Below, in pieces: positions 63,192-64,000 of a DNA stretch of 64,000 nucleotides. The first letter of the stretch is position 1. Each line of letters opens with the position of its first letter. A program made the position numbers and the translations under genes. The notes below the pieces were generated by a model that worked only from the letters and a program-made list of their open reading frames with translations, searched no databases and was not told the DNA's origin. This stretch comes from an uncultured Collinsella sp. (GTDB lineage: Bacteria > Actinomycetota > Coriobacteriia > Coriobacteriales > Coriobacteriaceae): contig USQQ01000007.1 of assembly GCA_900556875.1 (NCBI GenBank), positions 17,008-81,007 of the forward strand, given 5' to 3'.

Positions 63192-63223
63192 GGGCCTGGC
63201 CCCAACGATATGGGGTCAGGCCC
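63192..63223. repeat. Hairpin GGGCCTGGCCCC/GGGGTCAGGCCC
   Basis: 12-bp stem with one G-T pair. A GGGGACGTTCCTTTT REP-like word lies just upstream (63145). No gene is seen in 62980-63477. Confidence 0.5.
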
Positions 63224-63477
63224 TCTCCCTATATCAACCCGTCCGCGGCGACCTCGGCGTGTCTTACCGACGCTCGTCTTTGCAGTTTAATATCCGCCCG
63301 CGGCGATCTCTCGCTGGGCAATCCGTTGCTGCGGCTGAGGCTTCTACGTCGAACCGACAGTCTGTGCACGCGTGTGGCGCCCTGGGCGCTCGCAGAAAAG
63401 GGACCTGAGGTTCGCCTCAACGGCTTCGGATCGAACCGCTTCCGGGGTGACTGGCTTATGTGCGGGGGACCGGCCCC

Positions 63478-63981
63478 CTACGCCTCCTCGGCCATGAGGC
63501 CGACCGCCCACACCCAGCAGGCGAGCTCGCGCGCCGTGGCCACGTTCGCCTTGTTGCCGTGGACCCCGCGCGCGAGCAGCGCCTCCCGCCTCTCGACCAG
63601 CCTCCGCACGCCCTTGGCGGCATGCCTGCGGGCGGCCGGGTCCGGGGCCTGGCCCTTGGCGAGGTCCTTCGGCCGCCCCGAGCACGTCAGGTAGTGCCAC
63701 GCGGCCTCGACCAGCGTCTTCCTCAGGTGCTTGTTGCCGGCCTTGGTGATCGCGCCCCTGCGGTCGCTCTCCCCGCTGGAGTGCTCGGAGGGCGTCAGGC
63801 CGACCCACGCCGCGAACGAGCGGGCGTTCCTGAACCTCGAGAACTCGCCGGCCTCGAACACGAGGTCGGCGGCGGAAGCGGTGTCGACGCCCTTGAGGCA
63901 GCGCAGGGAGTCGACCCTCTTCCTCCACCTGGGCTTGCGGGCCTCTGTTAGCGCTACTGTAAAAACAACCATTTTGACCAA
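63478..63981 (-). pseudogene. Truncated IS110-family transposase (C-terminal half)
   Basis: 167 residues matching the Transposase_20 half of IS110 transposases: LRCLKGVDTASAADLVFEAG with the helix-hairpin-helix, FAAWVGLTPSEHSSG and GAITKAGNKHLRKTLVEAAW with the family's conserved Ser/Gly. The N-terminal DEDD catalytic domain (~150 residues) is missing; an in-frame TGA lies two codons before the TTG that opens the frame. IS110 similarity begins near residue 14, so a junction with foreign DNA lies near 63945. Not expected to be active. Confidence 0.8.
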
Positions 63982-64000
63982 CGCTCAATAACCAATCATG

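Overview
The window looks like a chromosome segment of a high-GC, anaerobic gut actinobacterium of the Coriobacteriia, most like Collinsella. The grounds are GC-rich codon use, an Ech-type hydrogenase, several sugar PTS and glycosidase genes, luxS, a SLC11 transporter of the Mg2+ type, and many hairpin repeats. The genus is inferred from gene content; no database comparison was made.

Layout. 1-5121: 3' part of a giant GLUG-repeat surface protein, then a repeat-rich gap and an orphan transposase-like HTH gene. 6502-12164: five-gene membrane [NiFe]-hydrogenase operon in echABCDEF order, with echA and echB fused. 12252-12901: three ~150-bp elements with long self-complementary ends. 12963-21948: two-component system (-), a divergent ABC-2 exporter and a MacB/FtsX-type exporter. 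22116-30507: DUF362 ferredoxin, lipase-like hydrolase, hemolysin III, CorC/TlyC, a CphA-N-like orphan, YtxH and PRC-barrel proteins, and a polysaccharide deacetylase-like protein whose metal ligands are lost. 30693-33997: candidate M-box Mg2+ riboswitch, an MgtE-like CBS protein and an NRAMP-related Mg2+ transporter. 34541-36784: O-acyltransferase (-).

36970-45271: nucleoside/ribose salvage (ribokinase, nucleoside hydrolase), a LacI regulator, then an operon of sugar isomerase, split transketolase and FGGY kinase. That gene set matches the transketolase variant of D-apiose catabolism, and an apiosidase-like (DUF4038) gene lies at 57564. 45424: luxS. 46115-49479: an AT-richer island with a BglG antiterminator, PTS EIIBC and esterase. 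49603-58877: DUF4867, GH1 phospho-beta-glucosidase, DUF1593 protein, esterase, a second PTS EIIBC and the DUF4038 glycosidase. 59067-62046: MgtA-type Mg2+ ATPase behind a short SD-led leader ORF that overlaps one arm of a terminator-like fold. 62271: pyrE. 63478-63981: truncated IS110 transposase.

Common threads are glycoside/pentose use under GTAAAC-type operators, magnesium homeostasis (riboswitch, NRMT, MgtE-like, CorC-like, MgtA) and H2-evolving energy conservation. Nearly every gap over 200 bp holds at least one long hairpin. No tRNA, rRNA or CRISPR array was seen.
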